DNA of 5,229 bases from Candidatus Scatomorpha merdipullorum (lineage in GTDB: Bacteria > Bacillota > Clostridia > Oscillospirales > Oscillospiraceae), in assembly GCA_018716795.1 (NCBI GenBank), contig DVJK01000060.1:1-5229 (forward strand). Direction: 5' to 3'. The position numbers were made by a program, and so were the translations under genes. This document shows, piece after piece, positions 5,181 to 5,229 of this stretch (the first letter of the stretch is position 1; each line of letters begins with the position of its first letter). Below the pieces are notes generated by a model that saw only the letters and a program-made list of their open reading frames with translations, searched no databases and was not told the origin of the DNA.

Positions 5181-5229
5181 ATATTTGAGAGTTTGCTCCT
5201 GGCTCAGGACGAACGCTGGCGGCGTGCCT
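5181..5229 (+). rRNA. rrs: 16S ribosomal RNA, 5' end (cut by window edge)
   Basis: The segment from AGAGTTTG (5188) through CTCAGGACGAACGCTGGCGG matches the conserved start of bacterial 16S rRNA. Alignment to E. coli numbering puts position 1 at about 5181. Helix 1 arms GAGTT (5189-5193) and GGCTC (5201-5205) are both present and pair. The base at E. coli position 16 (5196) is C instead of the usual A. Only about 49 of some 1,500 bases are visible, so the lineage cannot be fixed from it, although GGACGAACGCTGGCGGCGTGCCT is common in Clostridia. Confidence 0.97.

Noticed and set aside
1..5229. CRISPR array, tRNA genes, insertion sequence, phage or defence genes
   Set aside because: No regularly spaced direct repeats, cloverleaf-like segments, transposase motifs or terminal inverted repeats were seen.

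Overview
The window is a high-GC stretch (about two thirds G+C by eye) with every gene on the + strand, ending at the first 49 bases of a 16S rRNA gene. The 16S start (CTCAGGACGAACGCTGGCGG), the strong AGGAGG-type ribosome binding sites, the canonical TTGnnn-17-TAnAAT promoters and the gene families present suggest a GC-rich Firmicute, most likely in class Clostridia. That placement is an inference from few bases of 16S. AUA is the preferred isoleucine codon in the two genes counted, despite the high GC.

Layout: (1) positions 2-379, the 3' part of a PPC/DUF296 gene cut by the left edge. (2) A strong extended -10 promoter (392-420) drives a two-gene operon: a GtrB-type family 2 glycosyltransferase with two C-terminal membrane helices (453-1391), and an overlapping multi-membrane-span DUF6056-like protein that looks like its GT-C-type partner (1388-2737). 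Together they suggest lipid-linked sugar synthesis and sugar transfer outside the membrane. (3) A long intrinsic terminator (2751-2792) closes this operon. Its 3' arm also carries the ribosome binding site of the next gene, tspO (2791-3258, UUG start), and its U-tract supplies two bases of that start codon. (4) A second consensus promoter (3276-3304) drives a zinc-ribbon/DUF4870 membrane protein (3338-3907) and probably a fumarylacetoacetate-hydrolase-family enzyme (3936-4784). (5) After a GC-rich hairpin (4807-4827) comes a textbook rRNA promoter with A/T-tracts upstream, a structured leader of about 254 nt, and the 16S 5' end at about 5181.

No mobile element, CRISPR array, tRNA or defence system is visible. 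The most interesting points are the terminator/ribosome-binding-site/start-codon overlap at tspO, inverted repeats built into all three main promoters, a 16S base that mismatches the universal 27F primer, the heavy use of AUA, and the gtrB/GT-C pair without an adjacent flippase gene.
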